Of a DNA stretch of 64,000 nucleotides, positions 35,510 to 43,948 are shown in pieces. Within the stretch, counting starts at the first letter, position 1. The number at the start of each line of letters is the position of its first letter. The notes under the pieces were generated by a model. It saw only the letters and a program-made list of their open reading frames with translations, searched no databases and had not been told where the DNA came from. The position numbers were made by a program, and so were the translations under genes. Source of the stretch: Dyella tabacisoli (GTDB taxonomy: Bacteria; Pseudomonadota; Gammaproteobacteria; Xanthomonadales; Rhodanobacteraceae); contig NZ_KZ857175.1 in the NCBI RefSeq assembly GCF_003350925.1, positions 248,001 through 312,000 on the forward strand, given 5' to 3'.

Positions 35510-37246
35510 TCAATCGGCGGGCGCCGGCTGTACGCGCGCGGCCAGTAGCTCGCGCAGCTCGGCTTTCTCCGCGCTGTCGAGCGTGCCTTCGCGGTGTTTG
35601 ACGGTGAGCGCTTCACGGCGCAGTACGGTGGCCTGTTGTTCCATGCGTTTGAGGGCGTCGAAAAATTCGATGCTCTGAATTTCCGGCTCGCCCACCACCG
35701 TGGCCGCCATCAGTTTTTGCAGTGCGGGATATTCCGGCCGTTCGGCATAGTGCTCGATCAGCATCGCCGGGTTAATACCGGGCCGGGCTCGGGCTTGATC
35801 CAGTAGCTCGGCCAGCAAACCTACGCCGGGTTTATCCAGGCTCAGAAAACGGTAAGGGCGCTCCACCTGGTCGGCCAGGCCAGGCTGCGCCAGTAGCAGG
35901 GCGATGGCGCTGCGCACCAGGCTGCGTTGCTGTGCCGCTACCGGGCGTTGCACCGCGCGATGAGTGGCCGGGTCGGCGGCTAATATGGCGCGTGCGCCAC
36001 TGCGTTTTTCCAGCTCTTGCGCCATCAGGTCGCGGAAAGCGCCGTCCGGCAATTTGGCGATGTGCGGGCGGGCGCGTTCGGCGAGTCGGGCGCGACCGTC
36101 GAGGCTGCCCATGTCGACCTCGTGCGCGAGCTCGCCAAAGAAATATTCCGATAGCGGCGTGGCTTCCTTCAACCGCTTGTCGAAACCTGCCTTGCCTTCT
36201 TTACGGATCAAGCTGTCGGGATCTTCGCCGTCAGGCAGAAACAGGAAATAGGCCTGACGCCCATCGCGCAGGCGCGGCAGCGCCGACTCCAGGGCTTTCC
36301 ATGCGGCCGCGCGGCCGGCGCGATCGCCGTCGAAGCAGAACACGACATCGGGCGCGGCGCGAAACAGTGCCTCGGTATGCTCGGGGGTGGTTGCCGTGCC
36401 CAGGGTGGCCACGGCAATCGGCAGGCCGGCCTGATGCAGTGCAATGACGTCCATATAACCCTCGACCACCACGATCCGCGCCAGGCTCGGATTGGCCTGC
36501 TTCACCTGCCACATCGCGAACAGCTCGCGGCCTTTGTGAAATAGCGGTGTCTCGGGCGAGTTGAGGTATTTCGGGGTCTGGTCGGCTTGCAGTACGCGCC
36601 CGCCGAAGGCGATCACCCGGCCGCGACGGTCGAGAATCGGAAACATCAGGCGTTCGCGGAAGCGGTCGTACTTACGGCCTTGCTCGCTGCTGGCGACCAT
36701 GCCCGCTTCGTTGAGCAACTGCATGCGCCGTTCGCTGCCGCCGAGCGACTTGATGACGCCGTCGTAACCGGCCGGTGCCCAGCCGATACGAAAGCGCTTT
36801 ATCGTTTCCGCATCCAGCCCGCGCTTCTTGCAATAGGCCTGTGCTTCGGTGTTCCCCGGCAGCTCGCTTTCGTACCACTGTGCGGCGGAGTCGAGCAGGG
36901 CGTAGAGGTCGGTTTTGTCTTCGCGCGGTGCGGCCTCGTTGCCGCCTTCGCGAGGTACTTTCAAGCCGACCGATTGGGCCAGCTCCTCGACCGCATCGGG
37001 AAACTCCAGCCGCTCGTAGTCCATCAGAAACTTGATCGCGCTGCCGTGCGCGCCGCAGCCGAAGCAATGAAAGAACTGCTTGGTCGGGCTGACATAGAAC
37101 GAGGGTGAGCGCTCGTTGTGAAACGGGCAGCAGGCGGTCCACTCGCGGCCGGCTTTCTTCAACGGCACGCGCCGCTCGATCACATCGACAATGTCGACGC
37201 GAACCAGCAGTTCGTCGATGAAGCTATCGGGGATACGGCCGCGCAT
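35510..37246 (-). CDS. dnaG: DNA primase
   Basis: Makes the RNA primers for DNA replication and works with DnaB helicase. It has the three standard parts: an N-terminal CHC2 zinc domain (Cys40, His43, Cys61, Cys64; ACCPFH and CFGCG), a TOPRIM catalytic core (VVVEGYMDVIALHQAG, FCFDGDRAGR, LPDGEDPDS), and a C-terminal DnaB-interacting domain after about residue 430. MRGRIPDSFIDELL is the normal N-terminus and supports the ATG at 37246. In many gammaproteobacteria it is part of rpsU-dnaG-rpoD; here a GNAT gene on the other strand separates it from yqeY and rpsU, and rpoD is absent from the window. Confidence 0.98.
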   Translation of the reverse strand: MRGRIPDSFIDELLVRVDIVDVIERRVPLKKAGREWTACCPFHNERSPSFYVSPTKQFFHCFGCGAHGSAIKFLMDYERLEFPDAVEELAQSVGLKVPREGGNEAAPREDKTDLYALLDSAAQWYESELPGNTEAQAYCKKRGLDAETIKRFRIGWAPAGYDGVIKSLGGSERRMQLLNEAGMVASSEQGRKYDRFRERLMFPILDRRGRVIAFGGRVLQADQTPKYLNSPETPLFHKGRELFAMWQVKQANPSLARIVVVEGYMDVIALHQAGLPIAVATLGTATTPEHTEALFRAAPDVVFCFDGDRAGRAAAWKALESALPRLRDGRQAYFLFLPDGEDPDSLIRKEGKAGFDKRLKEATPLSEYFFGELAHEVDMGSLDGRARLAERARPHIAKLPDGAFRDLMAQELEKRSGARAILAADPATHRAVQRPVAAQQRSLVRSAIALLLAQPGLADQVERPYRFLSLDKPGVGLLAELLDQARARPGINPAMLIEHYAERPEYPALQKLMAATVVGEPEIQSIEFFDALKRMEQQATVLRREALTVKHREGTLDSAEKAELRELLAARVQPAPAD

Positions 37247-37334
37247 AAGTACGCCAGTTTAAACGGTAGCAGTGACTAGGGGGTGCCGGGCTTTCGGGTA
37301 ACCTCGGGGCAAGCTTGGTCAGGGGGTGAGGTTC

Positions 37335-37976
37335 ATGGGGGTTAGTAGCGACAGCATGCTGGTTTTTCGGCCTGCGCACTCGGGCGATGTCGGGCTGGCG
37401 GTACCGCTGATTCATAGTTCAGGGCCGGCCGCATTCGATTACGTGTTCACTGTGCCTGGCCGCGGCGGCGCGCAGGACTTTCTACGCTACGCCTTTCTCG
37501 ATGGCGCCGGTGAATTTGGCTGGCGCAATCACTGGGTGGGCGAGCAGGGCGGCCAGGTAGTGGCGGTGGGGGCGGGCTACGGCGGTCATACCCATTGGCC
37601 GTTTACGTTGGCTGCGGCACGGCAGATCCTGGGTTTTTACGGCATACGCCATGCCGGTGGAGTGATGGCGCGCGGTTTACGGGTGGAGGCGGTGATCCCG
37701 CCGCCGAGCGGCGCGATGCATTATCTCGGCCATCTGGGCGTGGCGGCGCAGTGGCGCGGCCATGGTATCGGTCAGGCCTTGATCGAGCGCTTGATGGCCG
37801 AGGGCCGGGCGCAGGGGCGCCAGCGCATGGTGCTGGATGTAGCGGCGAGCAATCCCCGCGCCGAGGCGCTTTATGCGCGCTGTGGTTTCGCGGTTACCGG
37901 CGAGCGCCGATCCGCCTTGGCGAATGCGCAGGGGCAGGTGCCGGATCATCACCGCATGGAGCGGCAGTTGGATTGA
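37335..37976 (+). CDS. GNAT-family N-acetyltransferase
   Basis: Soluble acetyltransferase of unknown substrate; 213 residues. The acetyl-CoA motif A is visible as VAAQWRGHGIGQALIERL (Q/RxxGxG/A pattern), and motif B as NPRAEALYARCGFAVTGE. The front half is not a known specificity domain by eye. I chose ATG 37335, about 8 bases after AGGGGG; GTG 37326 and ATG 37356 are alternatives. It is oriented opposite to the dnaG and yqeY genes on either side, so it interrupts the rpsU-yqeY-dnaG series. Confidence 0.85.
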   Translation: MGVSSDSMLVFRPAHSGDVGLAVPLIHSSGPAAFDYVFTVPGRGGAQDFLRYAFLDGAGEFGWRNHWVGEQGGQVVAVGAGYGGHTHWPFTLAAARQILGFYGIRHAGGVMARGLRVEAVIPPPSGAMHYLGHLGVAAQWRGHGIGQALIERLMAEGRAQGRQRMVLDVAASNPRAEALYARCGFAVTGERRSALANAQGQVPDHHRMERQLD

Positions 37977-38012
37977 CCGGCATGGCTGTGTTGATTTCAC
38001 CCTTCTCCTCAA

Positions 38013-38136
38013 CCTGATTAGCGTCGAATCTCAGTTGATGTTTTTTCTCCTCCCCCTGCTTGTCCCGAAAAGGGGACTCCCTTCGGTCGCAAGGGAGGGG
38101 GCGAGCCACTACGGCTGAGATTCAACGCTAATCAGG
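38013..38136. repeat. 124-bp inverted-repeat element (22-bp terminal repeats), copy 1
   Basis: The arms at 38013-38034 and 38115-38136 (outer ends CCTGATTAGCGT and the complement) match over 22 bases with one mismatch. The inside contains CTCCTCCCCCTG and AAGGGAGGGGG segments. The left half recurs almost unchanged, in inverted orientation, at 54861-54910 (about 50 bases, two visible differences). It lies between two convergent genes. A small non-coding mobile or REP-type element is the best explanation. Confidence 0.75.
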
Positions 38137-38160
38137 TCTGCCAAATAGGGAGGGCACCAC

Positions 38161-38607
38161 TCAGCCAGCCAGTTTGGCTTTGATCCGGCCCGAAACCACA
38201 CCCATGTCGGCGCGGCCGGCGGCCTTCTCTTTCACCAGGGCAACGACCTTGCCCATGTCGCGGGGCGAGCTGGCGCCGGTTTCGGCGATAGCGGCGTCGA
38301 TCAGCGCCTCCACCTCGGCCTCGTTCAGCTTGGTCGGCAGATAGGTCTCGATCACCACCATTTCGGCGCGTTCGATATCGGACAAGTCGGTGCGGTTGGC
38401 GGCATCGAACTGGCTGATCGAGTCTTTGCGCTGCTTGAGCATCTTTTCCAGCGTGGCGAGGACCTGCACGTCATCGAGTTCGATGCGCTCGTCCACTTCG
38501 CGTTGCTTGATGGCGGCCAGCATCAGCCGAACCACGGCCAGTTTGTGCTTGTCGCCGCCGCGCAGGGCGGTCTTCATGTCTTCGGTGAGCTGTTGCTTAA
38601 GCGTCAT
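38161..38607 (-). CDS. yqeY: GatB/YqeY domain protein
   Basis: A 148-residue protein related to the tail domain of GatB, the amidotransferase that charges tRNA-Gln. Free-standing YqeY is common next to rpsU and dnaG, and its function is not settled. The family pattern is intact: MTLKQQLTEDMKTALRGGDK, LMLAAIKQREVDER and the C-terminal SPRDMGKVVALVKEKAAGRAD. GGAGAT precedes the ATG at 38607; a longer open frame reaches 38742 but crosses a terminator. It stands downstream of rpsU with an intrinsic terminator between them, only 31 bases before its start. Confidence 0.92.
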   Translation of the reverse strand: MTLKQQLTEDMKTALRGGDKHKLAVVRLMLAAIKQREVDERIELDDVQVLATLEKMLKQRKDSISQFDAANRTDLSDIERAEMVVIETYLPTKLNEAEVEALIDAAIAETGASSPRDMGKVVALVKEKAAGRADMGVVSGRIKAKLAG

Positions 38608-38638
38608 GGCGATCTCCACGAATAAAATTGAAAGCACG

Positions 38639-38676
38639 AAAAAGACCGGCGTTATCCCAGAAGGACAACACCGGTC
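38639..38676 (-). terminator. Intrinsic terminator/attenuator between rpsU and yqeY
   Basis: On the minus strand GACCGGTGTTGTCC pairs with GGATAACGCCGGTC (14 bp including two G-U pairs, UUCU loop), followed by five T. It ends only 31 bases before the yqeY start, so yqeY needs read-through or a promoter upstream of the hairpin. Confidence 0.85.
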
Positions 38677-38805
38677 GATGGTAACCCGAGTGCTTGCGGT
38701 GGCTGCGAGGGCGTACCCGAACCGCGCCAACCGTGAATCCAAGGCGTAACAATAATGCTACGCACGGCCTGCCAATGGCTCAAAAGAGCCGGCAGGCTCG
38801 GAAAC

Positions 38806-39021
38806 TCAGTACATCCGGGTCTTGCGGGAGACGTCGCGCGACAAACGGCGCAGGTGACGCTTCACCGCAGCAGCGCGCTTACGCTTACGCTCTTGGGTCG
38901 GCTTTTCATAGAACTCGCGCTTGCGAGTTTCGGCGAGAACGCCGGCTTTTTCGCAGGTGCGCTTGAAACGGCGCAGGGCAAGCTCGAACGGCTCGTTCTC
39001 GCGAACTTTTACGCTGGGCAT
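38806..39021 (-). CDS. rpsU: 30S ribosomal protein S21
   Basis: Small-subunit ribosomal protein needed for normal start of translation. It is 71 residues, the standard length, beginning [20 protein letters not shown] and ending in the very basic tail [22 protein letters not shown] lies before the ATG at 39021. It is divergent from tsaD, an arrangement found in many gammaproteobacteria, with 211 bases between them for both promoters. It is followed by a strong terminator. Confidence 0.98.
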   Translation of the reverse strand: MPSVKVRENEPFELALRRFKRTCEKAGVLAETRKREFYEKPTQERKRKRAAAVKRHLRRLSRDVSRKTRMY

Positions 39022-39232
39022 GGAAACTCCGAGTGGTAAATCTGCCCGCAGAATCGGGCGAGCCGCGAAGTATAGCCGCAATGCGTGGCTACTTTCAAAG
39101 CGAATAGTGATGAATAGGCTGAAAGCGGGCTGCAAGGGCTTTGAACGGGCTTTAAAGCCAGGTGGCAAGGTAAGCTTTCGCCTGCGGCCCTCTACGTTTT
39201 ATTCGCCTCACTCTGCCCTTATCTGGTAACAC

Positions 39233-40309
39233 ATGTCCACTTTCACTGTGACCAAGCCCGTCCTGGGTATCGAAACCTCGTGCGACGAGACCGGGGTGGC
39301 CTTGCTGCGCTGGGAGCCGGGTCAACCGGGCCGTGGTCTGCTTGCCCATACCTTGTATAGCCAGATCAAGCTACACGCCGAGTACGGTGGGGTGGTACCT
39401 GAGCTGGCCAGCCGCGACCACGTGCGCAAGTTGCTGCCGCTGGTGCGCGAAGCGATGGCCGAGGCCGGCCTGACGCCGCAGGATCTGGGCGGGGTGGCCT
39501 ATACCGCCGGTCCCGGCCTGGTCGGCGCCTTGCTGGTCGGCGCCGCGGCCGCGCGGGCGATGGCCTGGGCGCTGGGCGTGCCGGCCATCGGTATCCACCA
39601 TATGGAAGGTCATTTGCTGGCGCCGTTGCTGGAGAACGACCCGCCGTCGCCGCCCTTTGTGGCCTTGCTGGTGTCCGGCGGCCATTCGATGCTGGTCGAG
39701 GTAAAAGCGATCGGGGAGTATCGGATTCTCGGCGATACGCTGGACGATGCCGCTGGCGAAGCCTTCGACAAGACCGCCAAGTTGATGGGCTTGCCGTATC
39801 CGGGTGGCCCGGCACTGGCGCTGCTGGCCGAGCAGGGGCGCCCCGGCGCGTTTCGATTCTCCCGGCCGATGACCGATCGGCCAGGGCTGGATTTCAGTTT
39901 CTCGGGGCTAAAGACCCAGGTATTGCTGGCATGGCGGCAATCCGATCAAAGCGAGCAGACGCGCGCCGATATTGCCCGCGCTTTCGAGGATGCGGTGGTC
40001 GACACCTTGCTAATCAAATGTCGCCGTTCGCTGGACGTCAGCGGGGCGCGGCAACTGGTGATTGCCGGTGGTGTCGGCGCCAACAAGCGATTGCGCGCCG
40101 CGTTGTCCGATGCGGCCGCAAAGGATGGTTTCCGGGTGTATTTTCCGCGGCTTGAGTTTTGCACCGATAACGGCGCGATGATTGCGCTGGCCGGTGCGAT
40201 CCGCCTGGCCGGCGGCCAGCAACAAGACGAGACCGTGCAAGTGTTTCCACGTTGGGATTTGCAGACGTTGCAGTCGGTGAGCGAGACAGCGGACATAGGC
40301 GATGGTTGA
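39233..40309 (+). CDS. tsaD: tRNA N6-adenosine threonylcarbamoyltransferase
   Basis: Last enzyme of the t6A37 tRNA modification; transfers the threonylcarbamoyl group to adenosine 37 with TsaB/TsaE. It is 358 residues, with an ASKHA fold. The iron-binding HHMEGH motif is at about residues 122-127, and the ATP site [15 protein letters not shown] is near the start. The phosphate-binding SGGHSMLV and [13 protein letters not shown] loops are intact. The ATG at 39233 matches the family start. folB follows 64 bases later on the same strand. Confidence 0.97.
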   Translation: MSTFTVTKPVLGIETSCDETGVALLRWEPGQPGRGLLAHTLYSQIKLHAEYGGVVPELASRDHVRKLLPLVREAMAEAGLTPQDLGGVAYTAGPGLVGALLVGAAAARAMAWALGVPAIGIHHMEGHLLAPLLENDPPSPPFVALLVSGGHSMLVEVKAIGEYRILGDTLDDAAGEAFDKTAKLMGLPYPGGPALALLAEQGRPGAFRFSRPMTDRPGLDFSFSGLKTQVLLAWRQSDQSEQTRADIARAFEDAVVDTLLIKCRRSLDVSGARQLVIAGGVGANKRLRAALSDAAAKDGFRVYFPRLEFCTDNGAMIALAGAIRLAGGQQQDETVQVFPRWDLQTLQSVSETADIGDG

Positions 40310-40373
40310 AACGCGATAACCTGCACGACGCTTTGTTTCCTATCCCGCCCCTCATCCCGATTTTTGGCTCCCT

Positions 40374-40733
40374 ATGGACATCGTTTTCATCGAAGACCTG
40401 CGCATCGACACCGTTATCGGTATTTACGACTGGGAGCGGCGAGTGCGCCAGACCTTGTCATTCGACATCGAGATGGCGTTCGACAACACCCGCCCGGCGG
40501 CCAGCGACAACATTGCCGATACGCTCAATTACAAAGACGTTTCCAAGCGCCTGATCGACTACGTGGGCGCATCCAGTTTCGGCCTGGTGGAGACGTTGGC
40601 CGAGCGCTGCGTGGCGATCATCCGCGAAGAGTTCGGGGTGAGCTGGGTGCGTTTGAAGTTATCCAAGCCAGGCGCGGTGCGTGGTGCGAAAGCCGTTGGT
40701 GTACGCATCGAGCGTGGCACGCCGACGCACTAA
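40374..40733 (+). CDS. folB: Dihydroneopterin aldolase
   Basis: Splits dihydroneopterin to 6-hydroxymethyl-dihydropterin in folate synthesis, the substrate of FolK. It is 119 residues, the usual size. Family motifs are intact: IEDLRIDTVIGIYDWERR at 6-23 with the active-site Glu, LVETLAERC, and the C-terminal KLSKPGAVRGAKAVGV with the catalytic Lys. The TAA stop codon (40731-40733) is the left copy of a 3-base duplication that flanks the inverted-repeat element before folK, so the stop itself may come from the insertion target. Confidence 0.95.
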   Translation: MDIVFIEDLRIDTVIGIYDWERRVRQTLSFDIEMAFDNTRPAASDNIADTLNYKDVSKRLIDYVGASSFGLVETLAERCVAIIREEFGVSWVRLKLSKPGAVRGAKAVGVRIERGTPTH

Positions 40734-41025
40734 GGGGTGCTCTGATCTATGGGGCGCAGGCGTCACCGTAGCTGTCTGCTCGCAGATCACAGGGGTGTTG
40801 GCGAAGGCAGCCTGGCTGGCTGTCGAGTCAGCGCACCGAAGAGATGCGGGCAGACAGCTACGGCCCCAACGTATAAAAATGAAAGGACGGGGTGATGTCC
40901 AGAAGGCCCGCAGCCCGTGCCGCTCGGCTTGCCAAGGGAGCCACCCTTCCCGGCGCCGAGCAACTCAACCTGCGGGCCTTCTGGACATCATGCCGCCTAC
41001 GCCCCATAGATCAGAGCACCCCTAA
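40731..41025. mobile_element. MITE-like element between folB and folK with 24-bp terminal inverted repeats and TAA target duplication
   Basis: Perfect 24-base inverted repeats at 40733-40756 and 41000-41023 (outer end AGGGGTGCTCTG), extended to about 30 bases with one mismatch. If the element is taken from GGGGTGCTC to GAGCACCCC, TAA flanks both sides (40731-40733 and 41023-41025), as expected of a 3-bp target duplication. No transposase is encoded. Two further perfect stems lie inside: 13 bp (40766-40778 with 40851-40863) and 20 bp (40894-40913 with 40970-40989). The whole element can fold as a cloverleaf. The TNA-type duplication suggests mobilisation by an IS5-like transposase; this is inference. 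Confidence 0.8.
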
Positions 41026-41026
41026 G

Positions 41027-41518
41027 ATGGCGACAGTCTATTTAAGCCTTGGCTCCAACCTTGAGCCGCAGCGGCATCTACGTGCCGCTCTGGACGAACT
41101 GCGGGTTCGCTTCGGTTCGATCACGATATCGCCGGCCTATCGCAGCAAATCGGTCGGCTTCGACGGCGCGGACTTCGTCAATCTTGCGGTGGCGCTGGAT
41201 ACCGAGCTTTCACCGGAGGTGCTGAACGATTGGCTGCATGCCTTGGAAGATCGCCACGGTCGCCGCCGCGACGTACCGCGATTCTCCGACCGTACGCTGG
41301 ATGTGGACATCGTGCTGTACGACGATCTGGTGCGGCAGGGCGAGGGTCATCTGGATATTCCACGCAAAGAACTCAGGCATGCCTTCGTGCTGCGGCCGAT
41401 CACCGATATCGCGCCGGATCTTCGCCACCCGGTAAGCGGATTGAGCATGGCGGCACTGTGGGCGGCTTTTCCGGCGAACAGCGAGCCGCTCACGCTTGAG
41501 CCGCTGGAATCGAGCTAA
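41027..41518 (+). CDS. folK: 2-amino-4-hydroxy-6-hydroxymethyldihydropteridine pyrophosphokinase
   Basis: Transfers pyrophosphate from ATP to the pterin made by FolB, the step before dihydropteroate synthase. It is 163 residues. The HPPK signature FSDRTLDVDIVLYDD is at about residues 90-104, and the N-terminus VYLSLGSNLEPQRHL with LRVRFG and SPAYRSKSVG is normal. The ATG at 41027 (MATVYLSLGSN) lies directly after the right end of the inserted element; the open frame reaching 40892 is inside the element and is not part of the gene. The native promoter or ribosome site may have been displaced by the insertion. Confidence 0.95.
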   Translation: MATVYLSLGSNLEPQRHLRAALDELRVRFGSITISPAYRSKSVGFDGADFVNLAVALDTELSPEVLNDWLHALEDRHGRRRDVPRFSDRTLDVDIVLYDDLVRQGEGHLDIPRKELRHAFVLRPITDIAPDLRHPVSGLSMAALWAAFPANSEPLTLEPLESS

Positions 41519-41602
41519 GACGTCAGGCGTCGTTTCGCACTATCGCCGGTGATGGGCGAATGTTAGAAAGGGCGCCACATAATCTAGGGATAGGGCAGGG
41601 GA

Positions 41603-42460
41603 ATGGCAGGCAAATTTTCGCGTAGTTGGGGTCTGGTCAAAGCGAGTGCGGGCGTGTTGCGCTCGGATAAATCATTGCTGGCGTTTCCATTGCTGTCCGG
41701 GCTGTGCAGCCTGCTGGTCGCGGCGAGCTTTCTGATCCCGGTCGGTGTATTAGTGATCGGCGCCGAACGTGCCGGCACCCGTTACCAACATGGACTGCCG
41801 CCGCTAGCTTATGCAGCGCTGTTCGCGTTCTACCTGGTGCAGTACTTCGTCATTATTTTCTTCAATGCGGCCTTGGCCGGGGCCGCATTGCAACGCTTGC
41901 GCGGCGAGCCGACCAGTTTTGCCGAGGGCTTTGCCGTGGCGAAATCGCGTGCCGGCAGCATTCTCGGCTACGCGCTGATTTCCGCCACGGTGGGCTTGTT
42001 TCTGCGCGCCTTGCAGGAGCGGTTCGGCTTGATCGGGCGACTGGTTATCGGTTTCCTGGGTCTGGCCTGGACGGTGGCTACCTTTCTGGTGGTGCCGGTG
42101 CTGGCCAGTCAGGACGTGGGTCCGGTCGATGCGGTCAAGCGCAGCGTGGAATTGCTCAAGCGCACCTGGGGCGAAAACCTGATCGGCAGCGCCGGTATCG
42201 GCGTGGTGTTCGGTCTACTGGGGTTTTTCGCCTTGCTGATTTCGGCCGGACTGGTCGCTGGCGCCATGGCGATGCAGTCTGCGCTTGCGATCGTAGTGGC
42301 CGTGGCGGTCGTGGTGGTTGGACTGACCTTTCTCAGCTTGATCCAGGCTTCGCTGCACGGTATCTACGCAGCGGCGCTGTACCGTTATGCGGAAGAAGGC
42401 CAGGTGGGCGGCGGCTTCGATCAGGCGCTGCTGGAGCAGGCATTCAAGCCGAAGAAGTGA
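41603..42460 (+). CDS. DUF6159-type polytopic membrane protein
   Basis: A 285-residue inner-membrane protein with about six hydrophobic segments. It begins MAGKFSRSWGLVKASAGVLRSDK, with the family look of DUF6159 proteins, and ends LSLIQASLHGIYAAALYRYAEEG followed by a short soluble tail. A basic loop (VKRSVELLKRTWGENLIGS) lies in the middle. GGGCAGGGGA precedes the ATG at 41603. It converges on the pteridine reductase gene. The function is unknown. Confidence 0.75.
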   Translation: MAGKFSRSWGLVKASAGVLRSDKSLLAFPLLSGLCSLLVAASFLIPVGVLVIGAERAGTRYQHGLPPLAYAALFAFYLVQYFVIIFFNAALAGAALQRLRGEPTSFAEGFAVAKSRAGSILGYALISATVGLFLRALQERFGLIGRLVIGFLGLAWTVATFLVVPVLASQDVGPVDAVKRSVELLKRTWGENLIGSAGIGVVFGLLGFFALLISAGLVAGAMAMQSALAIVVAVAVVVVGLTFLSLIQASLHGIYAAALYRYAEEGQVGGGFDQALLEQAFKPKK

Positions 42461-42494
42461 TGTGATTGCTTCATCGGCTTGGTGGAGCAGGCTC

Positions 42495-43241
42495 TCACAC
42501 CGACAGCGTGCGGCCACCATCGACGCGAATAATTTGCCCGGTAACGAACGGCGCATCGCGCAGCAGCCATAGCACTGCGCCGGCGACATCTTCGGGTGAG
42601 CCTGCGCGGTGCAACGGGGTTCGCGTCAGCATGGCTTGCTGGTCGTCATAAGGTTTGCCGTCGCTGGGCCACATCACCGCGCCCGGCGCCACGCCATTGA
42701 CGCGCACTACCGGGCCGAGGTCGAGCGCCAGCGAACGGGTCATTGCCGCCAACGCGGCTTTGGCCATGCAGTACAGCGGATGCTCGGCCAACGGCCGCTC
42801 CGCATAAATATCGATCAGGTTGACGATGGCGCCGTGCGCTTCACGCAGTGCGGGCAACGCGGCCTGGGTGAGAAAGAAAGGTGCCTGTGCGTTTGAGGCG
42901 AACAACTCGTTCCATTGCGCCGGCGTCGCGGTGCCCAAGGGCGTGGGGTAAAACGCCGAGGCATTGTTGACCAGAGCATCGAGCCGGCCGTAATGCGCGG
43001 TGATGGTATCGACCAAGGTCGGCAGGTGTTCGAGTTCGGCCAGTTCCGCTTGCACGCACAAGGTGCTGTGAGGGCGCCAGCGCTCAAGCTCTGCCGCCAG
43101 CGCCTGCGTTTCATTCGCCGAGCGGCGGTAGTGCAGGGCCAGGTCGTAACCCGCGGAGTGCAGGCAACGCGCGATCACTGCGCCAACCCGTTTGCCGGCA
43201 CCGGTAATCAGCGCGACGGGACGTTCGTGTCGTGAACTCAT
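42495..43241 (-). CDS. Pteridine reductase (SDR family, PTR1-type)
   Basis: NADPH-dependent reductase of the short-chain dehydrogenase family, 248 residues. Its cofactor motif is TGAGKRVG (residues 13-20), the TGxxxRxG form that marks pteridine reductases in place of the common TGxxxGxG. NNAS (active-site Asn) and the catalytic DIYAERPLAEHPLYCMAK (Asp, Tyr and Lys) follow. It likely reduces dihydropterin/dihydrofolate or makes tetrahydromonapterin, which fits its place near folB and folK. It is on the opposite strand, so it is not in their operon. SDR and PTR1 type are clear; the exact pterin is not. Confidence 0.85.
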   Translation of the reverse strand: MSSRHERPVALITGAGKRVGAVIARCLHSAGYDLALHYRRSANETQALAAELERWRPHSTLCVQAELAELEHLPTLVDTITAHYGRLDALVNNASAFYPTPLGTATPAQWNELFASNAQAPFFLTQAALPALREAHGAIVNLIDIYAERPLAEHPLYCMAKAALAAMTRSLALDLGPVVRVNGVAPGAVMWPSDGKPYDDQQAMLTRTPLHRAGSPEDVAGAVLWLLRDAPFVTGQIIRVDGGRTLSV

Positions 43242-43306
43242 GCGGTGCTCCTGCGTGATTCGTTGCTCGCAGCAGCTTGCCGTAAACGTCGCGCTACGTC
43301 ATCTCT

Positions 43307-43948
43307 CTATCTTGCCAATGTCTCGGTGAATTCCGCGTCGGGAGTTTCGATTTCGATCGCGCCACTGAACATCGCGATCGCCGTTTTGGCGACTTGCCGC
43401 GTGTCGTAGTGGGCATAAGCACCGACACCCATGGCGCCGACGACCGGTAGCCAGCGCGCCACGCCTTTGCCGATCACTTTTTGCGAAATCTTGATGCCGA
43501 TTTTTTTCGCCACGCGTTCCACCACGGTATAGGACATGCGCCGAAACAGCAGGCGGTCGCCCATGCGCACGACCAGATCGCGAAAGGCTTGCGCCGAGGT
43601 ATGCCGAAACAGGCACCACAGCATCTGTTCGCGCCCCAGGCTGGCGTGCTTGCCGTAAGCGGCGGCGATGTCGCTGACCATCTGCGCCTGGATTTTCCAG
43701 ATCGCGATCAGCTCGGGCAGCAACGTAAGCCAGCCGAGGGGACCTGGCGGCAGGGCCAGTGAGCCCGCCGTCAATGCGGCCCGCTGGGCAGCGCGACTGG
43801 CCAGTCGGAGCGCTTCGTGATGTGGATCTTTGCTGTCGTCTATTTTGCTGTCGGGAATCCGGCTGACGAAATCAAGAATGGCTTGGGTAACACGGTTTGG
43901 CTCGACCGGCACGATAACCGCGGGGAGCTGCTTGGAGTTTTCACTCAT
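43307..43948 (-). CDS. EcsC-family protein
   Basis: A 213-residue protein with the EcsC domain pattern (LALPPGPLGWLTLLPELIAIWKIQAQMV, then MGVGAYAHYDTRQVAKTAI near the end). Family members lie next to membrane transport and secretion genes, and their function is not well known. I chose ATG 43948 (MSENSKQLPAV); the open frame reaches 44128 but that part overlaps the divergent promoter region of the TonB receptor gene. Small hydrophobic segments suggest membrane association. Confidence 0.75.
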   Translation of the reverse strand: MSENSKQLPAVIVPVEPNRVTQAILDFVSRIPDSKIDDSKDPHHEALRLASRAAQRAALTAGSLALPPGPLGWLTLLPELIAIWKIQAQMVSDIAAAYGKHASLGREQMLWCLFRHTSAQAFRDLVVRMGDRLLFRRMSYTVVERVAKKIGIKISQKVIGKGVARWLPVVGAMGVGAYAHYDTRQVAKTAIAMFSGAIEIETPDAEFTETLAR

